Of a stretch of 7,666 nt of DNA, positions 1 to 6,276 are shown piece after piece (the first letter of the stretch is position 1; every line of letters begins with the position of its first letter). Source of the DNA: an uncultured Gemmatimonadota bacterium (GTDB lineage: Bacteria > Gemmatimonadota > Gemmatimonadetes > Gemmatimonadales > Gemmatimonadaceae). The notes beneath the pieces were generated by a model. The model did not search any database and had not been told where the DNA came from. It worked only from the letters and a program-made list of their open reading frames with translations. The position numbers were made by a program, and so were the translations under genes. The DNA lies in NCBI GenBank assembly GCA_946479015.1, contig CAMLEQ010000172.1, positions 1-7,666 on the forward strand, written 5' to 3'.

Positions 1-54
<54 letters not shown>

Positions 55-73
55 TGGCCCCCAGCCGTCGCCG

Positions 74-295
74 CTAGGCGACATAGACAATCTCCCCCTC
101 CTCATCGATCCCCAATTCCTGCTGCATCCCGCAGACGCCGCACACCTTCACGGCGTGCCAGGCTTCGTCGAGCTCCTTCCTGTGCTCACTCGAGGCCGGC
201 TTGACGGTCAGCTTCTTGTAGCTGTACTCGCCGCAGTTCTCGCACGCGTGAGCCCTGGCGATCCGCTCCGCCCGTTCGCGCGTGATCTTGGGCAC
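74..295 (-). CDS. Small zinc-ribbon-like protein with two CxxC pairs
   Basis: A 73-residue protein of unknown function. Two cysteine pairs, CENC at residues 18-21 and CGVC at residues 52-55, are separated by about 30 residues. This is the layout of a four-cysteine zinc ribbon, so metal binding is likely. The N-terminus is basic (KITRERAERIAR), and the segment after the second pair is acidic and ends in VYVA. There is no signal peptide or membrane segment, so it is probably cytoplasmic. The start is GTG. It lies 3 nt after the stop of the SPFH gene, and a GAGGAG ribosome site (305-310) sits inside the end of that gene, 9 nt before the GTG. This points to translational coupling with the SPFH gene. 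The family is not recognised; nucleic-acid binding or a structural zinc site are both possible. Confidence 0.8.
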   Translation of the reverse strand: MPKITRERAERIARAHACENCGEYSYKKLTVKPASSEHRKELDEAWHAVKVCGVCGMQQELGIDEEGEIVYVA

Positions 296-298
296 GTC

Positions 299-1429
299 TC
301 AGCGCTCCTCTCCCGGCGGTACGAAGGGCGTTCCGGTGGTGGCGGTGATCTGTTGGGGGGGCGTCTGGTAGCCGCTCCCTTGCGGCGGACCGCTGCTCGC
401 GGCGCTCGCCGGTCGCGCGGCGCCGCTCGCGCTCCTGCTCTCACCTCCCACGGGGGAGCCGGCGCGCATCAGCAGCTCCTTCAGGCCGCCGATCGCCCCC
501 ATCATCCCGGTCGCCTCGGACGGGAGGAAGATGGTGCTCCCCTTGCCCTGCGTGATCGTCGGGAGCGCCTCGAAGTACTTGAGGCCGAGCAGGTACATCG
601 CCGCCTCGCCGTTCGGGAGCGACGCGGCGATCCGCTGGATGGCCTCTGCCTCCGCCTCCGCCATCGCGAGCCGGGCCGACGCCAAGCCTTTCGCGCGGAG
701 CACCGCCGCCTCCGCCTCGCCCTGCGCGCGCGCCACCTGCGCCTGCTGCACCCCCTCGGCCTCGAGGATCGCCGCGCGCTTCGATGCCTCGGCGTTGGTC
801 ACCGCGGCGCGACGCTCGCGCTCGGCGCGCATCTGCAGCTCCATCGACTGCTGGATGTCGCGGGGCGGCTCGATCGCCTGGAGCTCCACGCGCGTCACGT
901 CCACCCCCCAGCCGATCGACGCCTCCTCTATGATCTCGCGCATCCGCTTGTTGATCTGATCGCGGCTGGCGAGCGTCTGGTCGAGCTCCATCTCGCCGAC
1001 GATGTTGCGCAGCGTGGTGCGGGTGAGCGTCTCGAGCGCGAACGGCAGGTTCTGGACGGCGTACGTCGCCTTCTGCGGGTCGGCGATGCGGTAGTAGAGC
1101 ACCGCGTCGATGTCGATGGTGACGTTGTCCTTCGTGATGACCGGCTGGCTCGGGAAATTGAGCACCTGCTCCCGCAGGTCGATTCGCGAGGTGGAGCCGG
1201 AGACGAGGCGCTTGGCGCCGCTGAGGTCACTCTCCGCGTAGCGGACGTCGATCGAGCGCGGGCGCTCCATCCACGGGATGAGGATGTTGAGCCCCGAGCG
1301 GGCGATGCGGTTGAACCGCCCCCACCGCTCGATGACCATGACCTCGGCCTGTCCGATCACCTTCACGGAGCTGGTCACGATGAACAGCGCGACCAGCACG
1401 ATGATACCCAGGAGGATCAAGCCACCCAT
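299..1429 (-). CDS. SPFH/stomatin-family (slipin or QmcA-like) membrane protein
   Basis: A 376-residue membrane-anchored SPFH (band 7) protein. A single hydrophobic segment (residues 3-20) anchors the N-terminus. The SPFH domain follows (about 25-190), with family-typical stretches such as VIERWGRF (32-39), SGLNILIPW (45-53) and TKDNVTIDIDAVLYYRI (99-115). An Ala/Glu/Arg-rich helical region (about 195-270) is the coiled coil through which these proteins oligomerise. The last 50 or so residues (324-376) are Gly/Ser/Pro-rich and probably disordered. Bacterial relatives form large membrane rings linked to microdomains and protease control. The ATG start has a GGAG site (1437-1440) with 7-nt spacing. 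Slipin genes usually sit beside nfeD, but the upstream neighbour here is a TolB-like lipoprotein and the downstream one a small CxxC protein. The family is certain; the subfamily (QmcA/paraslipin versus slipin) is not. Confidence 0.95.
   Translation of the reverse strand: MGGLILLGIIVLVALFIVTSSVKVIGQAEVMVIERWGRFNRIARSGLNILIPWMERPRSIDVRYAESDLSGAKRLVSGSTSRIDLREQVLNFPSQPVITKDNVTIDIDAVLYYRIADPQKATYAVQNLPFALETLTRTTLRNIVGEMELDQTLASRDQINKRMREIIEEASIGWGVDVTRVELQAIEPPRDIQQSMELQMRAERERRAAVTNAEASKRAAILEAEGVQQAQVARAQGEAEAAVLRAKGLASARLAMAEAEAEAIQRIAASLPNGEAAMYLLGLKYFEALPTITQGKGSTIFLPSEATGMMGAIGGLKELLMRAGSPVGGESRSASGAARPASAASSGPPQGSGYQTPPQQITATTGTPFVPPGEER
305..310 (-). promoter_or_regulatory. Ribosome binding site inside SPFH gene for the CxxC gene
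   Basis: The minus strand reads GAGGAG here, 9 nt upstream of the GTG at 295-293 and within the last codons of the SPFH gene. It supports the GTG start and suggests coupled translation of the two genes. Confidence 0.6.
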
Positions 1430-1436
1430 ATGTGAT

Positions 1437-1440
1437 CTCC
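1437..1440 (-). promoter_or_regulatory. Ribosome binding site of the SPFH gene
   Basis: The minus strand reads GGAG 7 nt before the ATG at 1429-1427. This is one of the clear Shine-Dalgarno sites in the window and it fixes the start at the hydrophobic anchor. Confidence 0.6.
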
Positions 1441-1470
1441 GAAGGAGTCTTCCGGCAAGTTACGCAGTGC

Positions 1471-1505
1471 GAGGGCGCGCGTACATAGTGCCACCGCGCG
1501 CCCTC
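1471..1505 (-). terminator. Perfect 11-bp hairpin overlapping TolB-like stop codon
   Basis: GAGGGCGCGCG (1471-1481) pairs perfectly with CGCGCGCCCTC (1495-1505) around a 13-nt loop. On the minus strand the hairpin begins within the TGA stop (1506-1504) of the TolB-like gene and lies about 40 nt ahead of the SPFH start. No U-run follows, so it is not a textbook intrinsic terminator. In high-GC bacteria such U-less hairpins often mark transcript ends or protect 3' ends. It is the best boundary between the protease/TolB-like unit and the SPFH unit. Confidence 0.5.
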
Positions 1506-2550
1506 AGGGGCGCCAATCGGCGATGAAGATGTTCGTCTCGTGCGGAGAGGCCGCGTGGCGGTTGGAGGCCCACACGAGGAGCCTGCCGTCGGGGGAGAAC
1601 TGCGGGAAGCCGTCGAACTCGGGACTCGTGGTCACCGGCTCCAGGTGCGAGCCGTCGAGGTCCACCAGGTAGAGGTCGAAGTTGCCGCTGTGCGGGTTCC
1701 GGTAGTTGGACGAGAAGATGATGCGCCGCCCATCGGGGGTGAAATACGGCGCGAAGTTGGCGCCGCCCAGGTGCGTGATCTGGTGCTGGCCGCTCCCATC
1801 GGCGTTCATCACCCAGATCTCCATCTTCGACGGGCGGACGATCCGCTGCGCCAGGAGCGCGCGATAGTCGGCGAGCTCCGCCGGATCGGTCGGATGGTAC
1901 GCGCGGTAGACGATCTTCGTGCCGTCGGGCGAGAAGAACGGCCCGCCATCGTAGCCCACCGCGGTCGTGAGCCGGCGGACGTTCGTGCCATCCACGTTCA
2001 TGGTGTAGATGTCGAGGTCGCCACCCACGAGCGAGGTGAACACGATCGTCCTGCCGTCCGGCGAGAGCGTCCCCTCGGCGGTGTAGATGCCGTTGCTCGT
2101 CAGGCGCCGGAGGTCGCTGCCGTCGGCGTTCGCGGTGTAGATGTCGAACGGATCGAGCCCCCACACGTACCCCTTGGCGGGGTCGGGCTTCGGGGGGCAG
2201 GCGGTGTCCACGGCGTGCGTGGAGGCGAAGAAGATCTTCCGGTCGTAGGCGAAGAAGTAGCCGCAGGTGGTCTTCCCCGTCCCGGTGGACACCCGGTGCA
2301 CGTGCGAGCCATCGGTGTCCATGATGTACTGCTGGTCGCAGCGCCGGCCGTCGCGGGTGGACTGGAAGATCAGGCGGCGGCCGTCGGCGCTGAAGTAGGC
2401 CTCGGCGTTCTCGCCGCCGTTCGTGAGCTGCCGGATGTTGGCCAGGTGGCGCTCGCCGGGGGCGGGCGCCACGCGAAGCGCGGGTGACCGACCCGCACAG
2501 GCGACCGCGGCCACCAGGAGGGTGGCCGCGGCGATGAAGGAGGGGCGCAT
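1504..2550 (-). CDS. TolB-like six-bladed beta-propeller (PD40) lipoprotein
   Basis: A 348-residue exported beta-propeller. The N-terminus is a short signal peptide ending AVAC, with Cys18 the likely lipid-modified residue. The -3 position is Ala rather than the usual Leu, so the lipobox is not ideal. The rest is built of PD40 repeats. SPDG-type motifs occur at about 53-60, 162-171, 206-215, 270-279 and 318-327, with a degenerate copy near 99-109. They alternate with DGSxxxRxT-type strands near 74-88, 137-151, 181-195, 245-259 and 292-307. About six blades fit the TolB propeller fold. The N-terminal helical domain of true TolB is absent, and no tol or pal genes are in the window, so I do not name it tolB. 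Three further cysteines (71, 96, 118) lie in blade insertions. The start is 9 nt after the protease stop with no visible ribosome site, suggesting coupled re-initiation. A periplasmic binding or scaffold role is inferred. Confidence 0.88.
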   Translation of the reverse strand: MRPSFIAAATLLVAAVACAGRSPALRVAPAPGERHLANIRQLTNGGENAEAYFSADGRRLIFQSTRDGRRCDQQYIMDTDGSHVHRVSTGTGKTTCGYFFAYDRKIFFASTHAVDTACPPKPDPAKGYVWGLDPFDIYTANADGSDLRRLTSNGIYTAEGTLSPDGRTIVFTSLVGGDLDIYTMNVDGTNVRRLTTAVGYDGGPFFSPDGTKIVYRAYHPTDPAELADYRALLAQRIVRPSKMEIWVMNADGSGQHQITHLGGANFAPYFTPDGRRIIFSSNYRNPHSGNFDLYLVDLDGSHLEPVTTSPEFDGFPQFSPDGRLLVWASNRHAASPHETNIFIADWRP

Positions 2551-2559
2551 GCGGGAAAG

Positions 2560-4158
2560 CTAGCGCTTCGGCGGCGGGCTCGCCTGGGCCAGGGAGAAGA
2601 GATCCTTCTGCGACTGGCCGTGCTGGAGGAGCTGGATCGCCTTCACGAGCTGCGGGTCGTCCGGGATCTCGCGGCGGAACGCCGTGGAGTCGCCGAACGC
2701 CAGCCGCGCCACCTGCGAGCCGATCCAGCGGTTCACCAGCGGCGCCGCGGCGTCGTACTGCTTGCGGTCCACGGAGATCTTCGCCGCCACGAGCCGGCGG
2801 TACAGCTCCTCGCGCCACTCCGGCTTCACGGTGAAGTCCGGCGCCACCGTCTTCTTGAGCTGGAGCGCGTAGTCGTAGAGCACGCCGCGCACCGCCGGGT
2901 ACTTCGGCGCGATCGCCTTCGCGAACTCCTGTTCCGCCGTCGTGATCGTGTCCTCGGGGACGATCACGTCGGGGGTGATCCCGCCGCCGCCGTACACCAC
3001 GCGCCCCGCGTCGCTCTTGTACGCCGGACGGTTCTTCTTCACGGTGTCCGTCTCCGTGGAGTCCGGATTCTCCAGCTCGCTGGACGCGACGAGGTCATCG
3101 GCGTTCAGCTTCTTCCGGTCCTTCTGGATGGAGCGGCCGCTCGGCGTGTACCACTTGCCCGTGGTGAGCTTGAGCGCCCACCCGCCGTCGAGCGGGAACA
3201 CCGTCTGGACGAGCCCCTTCCCGAACGAGGTGGTGCCGACCACCAGCGCGCGGTCGTGGTCCTGCAGCGCGCCGGTCACGATCTCCGCGGCGGACGCGGA
3301 GTAGCCGTCCACCATCACGATGAGCGGGACCGCGGGCAGGTGCTCGCCGCCGTGCGCCGTGAAGACCTGCGGCGGCCCCTGTCGCGTGCGGACGCTCGCG
3401 ATCTCCTGCCCGTTGCGGAGGAACAGGTCGGCGGCATCGAGCCCCTGATCGAGGATGCCGCCGGGGTTGTTCCGCAGGTCGAGGATGATCCCCTTCGCGC
3501 CCTGCTTCATCAGGTGGTCCACCGCCGACTGCAGCTCCTCCGCGGCGGTCTCGTTGAACGCCTGCAGCGGGACGTACGCGATGCGGTTCTGCAGCATGAG
3601 CGCGTACGGCACCGCGGGGACGTGGATCTCGGCGCGCGTGAACTCGTGCTCGATCGGCTGCGGGACGCCCGGGCGGGCGAACCGGACCTTCACCTTCGTG
3701 CCCACCGTGCCCACGAGCAGGTCGGAGACCTGCTGCGATGTCCAGTCGCGCGTGGCGGCGGTGTCGATGCCGATGATGCGATCGCCCTCGACGATCCCAG
3801 CCGCCTCGGCGGGCGTGTTGGGGAAGACGTGGACGACCACGATGTTCCCCTCCTGCGCCTCGATCTGCATCCCGATCCCGCCGTACCGGCCGGTGGATTG
3901 GGTGGAGAACCGCTTGAGCTGCGTGGGGGAGAAGAGCTCGGAGTACGGATCCTGGAGCTGCTGTACCAACCCGCGTGCGGCCTTCTCGTAGAGCGCACCG
4001 GCATCGACGGTATCCACGAAGCGCTCGGAGATGAGCCCCATCACCTGGTCGAACACGTGGGCGCCATCACGCGCGACACGCTCCTGGACCACGAAGCCGC
4101 CGATGACGACGGGGAGGAGCAGCGCGCCGACGAGCGCGGAAGTGCGGAGGCGAGACAT
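2560..4158 (-). CDS. S41 family carboxy-terminal processing protease (Ctp/Prc type)
   Basis: A 532-residue serine protease of the C-terminal processing family, which cleaves proteins near their C-termini in the periplasm. An N-terminal hydrophobic segment (about 7-25) acts as a signal anchor. An N-terminal helical region with the typical DPYSELFSP stretch (70-78) precedes a PDZ domain (about 90-165, with GRYGGIGMQI and the GIVEGDRIIGID loop). The S41 catalytic domain follows. ILDLRNNPGG (225-234) is a family hallmark. The catalytic set reads Ser289 (in SASA), Asp300 (in LQD) and Lys314 (in SFGKG); the +11 and +25 spacing matches E. coli Prc Ser430/Asp441/Lys455. ITPDVIVPED (394-403) closes the core. 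A helical, charged tail of about 130 residues extends beyond it. The ATG start has no strong Shine-Dalgarno. The gene heads a likely two-gene unit with the TolB-like lipoprotein. The enzyme looks intact. Confidence 0.96.
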   Translation of the reverse strand: MSRLRTSALVGALLLPVVIGGFVVQERVARDGAHVFDQVMGLISERFVDTVDAGALYEKAARGLVQQLQDPYSELFSPTQLKRFSTQSTGRYGGIGMQIEAQEGNIVVVHVFPNTPAEAAGIVEGDRIIGIDTAATRDWTSQQVSDLLVGTVGTKVKVRFARPGVPQPIEHEFTRAEIHVPAVPYALMLQNRIAYVPLQAFNETAAEELQSAVDHLMKQGAKGIILDLRNNPGGILDQGLDAADLFLRNGQEIASVRTRQGPPQVFTAHGGEHLPAVPLIVMVDGYSASAAEIVTGALQDHDRALVVGTTSFGKGLVQTVFPLDGGWALKLTTGKWYTPSGRSIQKDRKKLNADDLVASSELENPDSTETDTVKKNRPAYKSDAGRVVYGGGGITPDVIVPEDTITTAEQEFAKAIAPKYPAVRGVLYDYALQLKKTVAPDFTVKPEWREELYRRLVAAKISVDRKQYDAAAPLVNRWIGSQVARLAFGDSTAFRREIPDDPQLVKAIQLLQHGQSQKDLFSLAQASPPPKR

Positions 4159-4205
4159 GGAAGCACCCGGGTCAGGGGAACTGCATTGGGTTCACTAGAT
4201 ACGAT

Positions 4206-4232
4206 GGGGCGGGGGAGAAGTTCCCCCGCCCC
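4206..4232 (-). terminator. Perfect 11-bp hairpin after the 64-aa gene
   Basis: GGGGCGGGGGA (4206-4216) pairs perfectly with TCCCCCGCCCC (4222-4232) around a 5-nt loop. It lies 28 nt past the stop of the 64-aa gene and about 48 nt ahead of the protease start. The minus-strand continuation is ATCGTATCTAG, with no U-run. It could be a factor-independent terminator of the GC-rich, U-less kind, or the base of a protease leader. The protease promoter, if separate, must lie in or just after it. Confidence 0.6.
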
Positions 4233-4246
4233 GCGCGGTGCCGCCG

Positions 4247-4260
4247 GTGCGGCGCCGCAC
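4247..4260. repeat. 14-bp perfect palindrome next to a stop codon
   Basis: GTGCGGCGCCGCAC equals its own reverse complement and directly abuts the TGA (4263-4261) of the 64-aa gene. It lies in the same 102-bp gap as the larger hairpin. A loopless palindrome forms a poor RNA hairpin, so a dimeric protein site is as likely as a role in termination. In DNA this GC-rich it could also arise by chance. Confidence 0.35.
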
Positions 4261-4455
4261 TCATGCCATGCCGCCCTCCTCCTCTTCGCCCGTGGCACCA
4301 CCGCCGGAGGCCAGGATCTGCTTCCACGACAACTCCGGCCCCTTACGGAATCCCTTCTGGGTGAGCTTCACGCCGTCGGGCGAGATCGTCACCATGTATG
4401 CCTGCCCATCGATCTCGATCTCGCGCTTCAAGGTCTTCTCGAGCTTGGTTGCCAT
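4261..4455 (-). CDS. Uncharacterised 64-residue protein
   Basis: A small cytoplasmic protein, apparently real. A GGAG ribosome site (4464-4467) sits 8 nt before the ATG, and the gene fits between two larger genes on the same strand. The body (residues 1-50) is mixed basic/acidic: LEKTLKREIEIDGQAYMV, then TISPDGVKLTQKG, then FRKGPELSWKQIL. This looks like a compact beta-rich fold of about 45 residues with a conserved-looking tryptophan near position 44. The tail is Gly/Glu-rich (GEEEEGG) and probably disordered. No cysteines, signal peptide or membrane segment are present. It follows the RepA-like gene by 63 nt and may share its transcript. I do not recognise the family and assign no function. 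Confidence 0.7.
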   Translation of the reverse strand: MATKLEKTLKREIEIDGQAYMVTISPDGVKLTQKGFRKGPELSWKQILASGGGATGEEEEGGMA

Positions 4456-4463
4456 GTCGTGCT

Positions 4464-4467
4464 CTCC
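4464..4467 (-). promoter_or_regulatory. Ribosome binding site of the 64-aa gene
   Basis: The minus strand reads GGAG 8 nt before the ATG at 4455-4453. It is the main argument, besides composition, that this short frame is translated. Confidence 0.55.
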
Positions 4468-4518
4468 AGGTGAGGGAACGATGACTGAACGGCCGCATCT
4501 GCAAGGTTCACGCGCGCA

Positions 4519-5370
4519 TCACGCGATCCGGGGCGCCAGCACGTAGTCCACGTACCAGTCCCGCATGTGCTGCCGCACCGCGGCGTCGCGCAACAGCCCG
4601 GCCGCCACGAGCATCTCGTGAGCGGGCTGGAGCACGCGTTGCAGATGCGATGGATAGCGCTGAGCGAGCGGGAGCAGCTCCGCGAGCTGCGCGAGTCCCA
4701 CGCGCCAGGCCACGCTCCCCTCCTCGCGCGCGACCTCGAGCAGCCGGTACAATCGCCGCGCGACGGGAGAGGAGAGCGCAAGATACTGCGCCGAGGACAG
4801 GGTGACGAAGTGGCCGGCGGCGATGTTCGCGCGGGGGAGGGGCGCGAGCGTCACCACGGCCTCGCCAGGCTCCGAGGCGGTGAGCGAGGGAAAGAGCGTG
4901 AGCTGGTCGCGATCCGAGTAGCGCCGCCGCTCGATGGCGACGGCGGTCAGCACGGAGAACTGCGTGTCGGCGGGGGCAGCGGACGCGGCCTCGTAGTACA
5001 CGCCGTGCGACTCGAGCGTGGTGTGCTGCAGCCTCGCGAGCGCGGAGCGGAGCTGCTCGTAGGTGCGTCCATCGGCGCGCCGTCCCATGGAACGCAGGAA
5101 GGCGTGCAGCGTGAAGGAGACGACGCCATCCGCGGGCGCGCCCGCCTCGTGATGGCGGCGCCACAGCTCGACGTACACATCCTGGTCGAACGTGCCGGGG
5201 AGCCGATCGCCCGGGCTGGGCAGCACGCGCCATCGGCCGCCGGTGGGCGGCGCGTACACGATCGCGGATTCGTCGGCCGAATCGCTGAGGCGAAAGAGCG
5301 GCAGCGCCTCGAGCGAACGGTCGAGGAGAATCGTTCGCGTGGCGGATCGCCGGCGCGCCGCGAGGCTCAT
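4519..5370 (-). CDS. Replication initiator protein A-like protein
   Basis: A protein of about 283 residues resembling the replication initiator protein A family known from plasmids. Family-like features, numbered from an alternative GTG two codons upstream (5376), are: an N-terminal ALPLFRLSD stretch (24-32); GGRWRVLPSPGDRLPGTFDQD (46-66), the typical lead into the first winged-helix domain; RTYEQLRSALARLQHTTL (104-121); and LSSPVARRLYRLLE (201-214), the start of the second domain. The protein is basic and has no signal peptide. The ATG at 5370-5368 is preferred over the GTG at 5376, but neither has a clear ribosome site and the choice is open. It lies about 50 nt after the SDR gene on the same strand. 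No iterons, par genes or mobilisation genes are visible, so it may be a chromosomal relative with a different DNA-binding role. The family call is moderately sure, the role is not. Confidence 0.75.
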   Translation of the reverse strand: MSLAARRRSATRTILLDRSLEALPLFRLSDSADESAIVYAPPTGGRWRVLPSPGDRLPGTFDQDVYVELWRRHHEAGAPADGVVSFTLHAFLRSMGRRADGRTYEQLRSALARLQHTTLESHGVYYEAASAAPADTQFSVLTAVAIERRRYSDRDQLTLFPSLTASEPGEAVVTLAPLPRANIAAGHFVTLSSAQYLALSSPVARRLYRLLEVAREEGSVAWRVGLAQLAELLPLAQRYPSHLQRVLQPAHEMLVAAGLLRDAAVRQHMRDWYVDYVLAPRIA

Positions 5371-5419
5371 GCCCACAAACTACGGGGCACCGCGGGGAAA
5401 GGGCCAGATGGCGGGCGCA

Positions 5420-6130
5420 TCAGCCGAGCCGGATCACCTGCCCGGTGATGGCGGCGGCGGCGCTCGAGCAGAGCCAGAGCACGGCATCGGCCACCTGCGC
5501 GCGCTCCACGTAGGCCGCGCCCGCACCCATGGACGCCTCGTTCGCGGCGGTGCGGATGGCGGTGGGCGCCACGGCGTTGGCGCGCACGCCGTGCACGCGC
5601 TCCTCCTCGGCCACCGCGTGCAGGAGCGCGAGCACGCCGCTCTTCGCCGCGGCGTACGCCGACATCCCCGCCACCCGCGCGCCGGGGAGCGCCGCGGCCG
5701 AGGCGAAGTAGACGATCGCGCCGCGCGTCGCGCGCAGCGCGGGGAGGAACGCGCGCGTGGCGAGATAGGCGGTGGTGAGGTTGATGTCGAACTGCCGCCG
5801 CCAGACCGCGAGCGAGCTCTCGGCCACGGGGCCGCTCATGGCGAAGCCCCCCGCGACGTGCACCAGCGCGTGCACCCCCTCGCCGTACGTCTCCCGCACG
5901 CGCGCGGCGAGCGTGGCCACCTGCCCCTCATCCGCGAGGTCGGCCGCGAACGCCCGCGCCTCGAAGCCCGCGTCGCGCAGCTCCGTCGCGCGCTCCTCCG
6001 CCTCCTCGGTCGACCGATCCACCGCCGCGATGCGCGCGCCGCGCTCCGCGAACGCTCGGGCGATGGTCTCCCCCGACTGTCCACGCCGTCCGATTCCGGT
6101 GATCACCACCACGCCGCCATCGAATTGCAC
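5420..6130 (-). CDS. Short-chain dehydrogenase/reductase (SDR family)
   Basis: A 236-residue cytoplasmic NAD(P)-dependent oxidoreductase with one Rossmann domain. The cofactor loop is TGIGRRGQSG (11-20), about two residues longer than the classical TGxxxGxG. Asp38 at the end of strand 2 (AAVDRS) suggests NAD(H) preference. Other SDR marks are ADL near 63-65, VAGG at 92-95 (the NNAG position), and the catalytic set Asn117, Ser144, Tyr159 and Lys163 (YAAAK). The NAVAPT stretch (185-190) is also typical. The C-terminus stops at GQVIRLG, a little short of the usual VDGG ending. The start is GTG, chosen because AGGAG (6138-6142) lies 7 nt upstream; a nearby ATG is out of frame. It is the first gene of the leftward run and is divergent from the phospholipase D-like gene. 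The substrate cannot be told; 3-oxoacyl-ACP reductase-like or sugar/steroid-type activity are both possible. Confidence 0.92.
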   Translation of the reverse strand: MQFDGGVVVITGIGRRGQSGETIARAFAERGARIAAVDRSTEEAEERATELRDAGFEARAFAADLADEGQVATLAARVRETYGEGVHALVHVAGGFAMSGPVAESSLAVWRRQFDINLTTAYLATRAFLPALRATRGAIVYFASAAALPGARVAGMSAYAAAKSGVLALLHAVAEEERVHGVRANAVAPTAIRTAANEASMGAGAAYVERAQVADAVLWLCSSAAAAITGQVIRLG

Positions 6131-6276
6131 GCCTCATCTCCTCGTCGAGTTCGCCGTCAGCATGTGCGATGCGGGGCCGCGGGGCAAGCCCGCTGGCGGC
6201 CGCGGCGCTACCCTTGCATGGGCGACGCATCGCGCCGCACCGGCGCGACGACGCGCACACCGAGAGTGGCCTGTCC
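6131..6276. promoter_or_regulatory. Divergent intergenic region between SDR and PLD-like genes
   Basis: About 146 nt separate the two divergent starts if the plus-strand gene begins at 6277. Promoters for both directions should lie here. I see only weak candidates: on the minus strand TTGCCC followed after 17 nt by CATGCT (4/6 and 3/6 matches to sigma-70 boxes). A 5-bp stem GCGGG/CCCGC (6179-6193) and a GCGGCCGC palindrome (6196-6203) are also present but are unremarkable in such GC-rich DNA. Confidence 0.35.
6138..6142 (-). promoter_or_regulatory. Ribosome binding site that fixes the SDR GTG start
   Basis: The minus strand reads AGGAG 7 nt before the GTG at 6130-6128. The ATG that begins inside this spacer is out of frame with the SDR, so the GTG is the best start. 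Confidence 0.6.

Noticed and set aside
155..1435. Long plus-strand open frame opposite the SPFH gene
   Set aside because: Its product is Arg/His/Leu/Asp-rich with no domain logic, the usual antisense shadow of a high-GC gene; the minus strand encodes a clear SPFH protein.
1504..2550. Naming the propeller lipoprotein as true TolB of the Tol-Pal system
   Set aside because: It lacks the TolB N-terminal domain, has a putative lipidation cysteine, and no tolA, tolQ, tolR or pal gene is nearby.
1460..2818. 452-codon minus-strand frame overlapping the TolB-like gene
   Set aside because: Out of frame with the PD40 propeller and the protease end; its Arg/Pro/His-rich product is typical of a shifted frame.
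2620..4473. 617-codon plus-strand open frame opposite the protease
   Set aside because: Antisense shadow: repetitive Arg/His/Val/Leu composition and no motif, while the minus strand carries the intact S41 catalytic residues. Its overlap with three separate genes makes coding improbable.
4456..4518. Possible iterons or origin beside the RepA-like gene
   Set aside because: I looked for direct repeats and AT-rich stretches in the gaps on both sides (4456-4518 and 5371-5419) and saw none long or regular enough to support an origin.
6169..6276. N-terminal extension of the PLD-like protein from the ATG at 6169
   Set aside because: The extra 36 residues are Arg/His/Ala-rich, precede the membrane anchor and have no ribosome site; the GTG at 6277 fits the family better. 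Not fully excluded.
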